From: Candidatus Avoscillospira avicola
Lineage (GTDB): Bacteria > Bacillota > Clostridia > Oscillospirales > Oscillospiraceae
NCBI GenBank assembly: GCA_018712245.1
Contig: DVHE01000058.1
Span: 1 to 64,000 of the forward strand
Length of the DNA: 64,000 nt
Direction of reading: 5' to 3'
This document shows positions 63,512 to 64,000 of the stretch, piece by piece. The notes below the pieces were generated by a model. That model saw only the letters and a list, made by a program, of their open reading frames with translations. It was not told where the DNA came from and did not search any database. Positions within the stretch are counted from its first letter, which is position 1, and each line of letters begins with the position of its first letter. Made by a program: the position numbers and the translations under genes.

Positions 63512-64000
63512 TTACCGGGCGTTGACGTAGTCGATGAACCGCTGGAAGGCGGCCTGGCCGGCCTCATTGCGGCCATAGACGCCGGCGTGTTCCAGCACCT
63601 TGGCGAAGACCTGGCCCACCTCTTCCCGCAGGATGGAGGCCGTGTTCTCGGCGGTGAAGGTATAGCGGGTCTTCAGCTCCTCCACCCAGGGCGCGTGCTT
63701 TTCCAGCTCGCCGGTCAGGGGGCTGCCGCTGAGGATGGCCTTTTCCAGCTCGGCCAGCTCGCCCTTGAGTCGCGCCGGCAGCACTGCCAGGCCCATGACC
63801 TCGATGAGGCCGATGTTTTCCTTCTTGATATGGTGCAGCTCCGCGTGGGGATGGTATACGCCCAGGGGATGCTCGGCGGTGGTGATGTTGTTGCGCAGCA
63901 CCAGGTCCAGCTCGTAGTTCCCGTCCCGGCGGCGGGCGATGGGGGTGATGGTGCTGTGGGGCACGCCGTCGGTCTCGGCGAAGATAAAGGCGGCTTCGTC
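63512..64000 (-). CDS. galT: UDP-glucose--hexose-1-phosphate uridylyltransferase, C-terminal part
   Basis: At least 162 residues, cut by the window edge. AETDGVPHSTITPIARRRDG, DLVLRNNITTAEHPLGVYHPH and HHIKKENIGLIEVMGLAVLPARL are characteristic of class II GalT of Firmicutes (Leloir pathway: galactose-1-phosphate plus UDP-glucose to glucose-1-phosphate plus UDP-galactose). The C-terminus is complete, ending FIDYVNAR. The rest, with the active-site region, lies outside. Confidence 0.92.
   Translation of the reverse strand, partial: DEAAFIFAETDGVPHSTITPIARRRDGNYELDLVLRNNITTAEHPLGVYHPHAELHHIKKENIGLIEVMGLAVLPARLKGELAELEKAILSGSPLTGELEKHAPWVEELKTRYTFTAENTASILREEVGQVFAKVLEHAGVYGRNEAGQAAFQRFIDYVNAR

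Noticed and set aside
1-64000. CRISPR arrays, known riboswitches, rRNA and replication origin
   Set aside because: No regularly spaced repeats, no recognisable riboswitch core, no rRNA sequence and no DnaA-box cluster were seen on reading the window.

Overview
The window reads as a chromosomal segment of a GC-rich Gram-positive anaerobe of the Clostridia, most likely an Oscillospiraceae relative (inference). Supporting signs are lipoprotein ABC transporters, sigma-A-type promoters, BirA/BioY biotin control, an MsmX-type shared sugar ATPase, DUF1846, class II GalT, PhoP/PhoR-type phosphate control and frequent TTG starts with strong Shine-Dalgarno sites. No rRNA, CRISPR array, integrase or transposase gene was seen.

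Layout. 0.1-6.4 kb (minus): an acidic amino acid/dicarboxylate symporter, then a BMP-type nucleoside ABC operon in the order ATPase-permease-permease-lipoprotein. 6.6-8.7 kb: a domain-swapped, active-site-poor GH3 protein. 8.7-9.9 kb: a TRIC-type channel and a NUDIX hydrolase. 10-11.4 kb: an MsmX/UgpC-type ATPase. 11.5-14.2 kb (minus): a GntR(YtrA-type)-DUF5808-GluQRS operon under a perfect 19-bp inverted-repeat operator. 14.3-20.6 kb (minus): FemX and a divergent alanine-racemase-like protein, an RlmI-type methyltransferase, a sirtuin, TrmD and RimM, separated by REP/BIME-like palindromic repeats.

20.7-28.7 kb (plus): a phosphate operon with PhoP-box-like repeats (pstS-C-A-B, phoU, a pyridoxal-kinase-like gene, phoP, phoR). 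PstS is circularly permuted. 28.8-32.8 kb: PcrA helicase, SGNH hydrolase, a flavin-binding-fold protein and uridine kinase. 32.9-43.4 kb: a mannose-glycan locus with a divergent SASA-type esterase, a LacI regulator, a CUT1 ABC importer lacking its own ATPase (probably served by the MsmX homologue at 10.2 kb), GH38 alpha-mannosidase and a D-lyxose/mannose isomerase. A LacI-type palindrome sits inside the core promoter, with a second copy 126 bp upstream. 43.5-50.9 kb: lipid kinase, two membrane-anchored SurA/PrsA-like proteins, DUF1846, BirA and BioY with a BirA operator.

51.2-62.3 kb (plus): a compact set of phage-derived genes. It holds a major capsid protein, a P22 gp4-like connector, a gp10-like tail hub, fibre/baseplate proteins, a DUF6273 C-type-lectin-like protein, an XkdX-like micro-protein, a holin, an amidase and a coiled-coil candidate ejection protein. 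Terminase, portal, protease, integrase and repressor are all absent, and host genes flank it directly. This is the most unusual locus in the window: a decayed prophage, a split prophage, or a domesticated non-packaging particle. After it come a YesL/DUF624 gene, an array of four consecutive hairpins, tRNA-Arg(CCG) and the 3' part of galT running off the edge.
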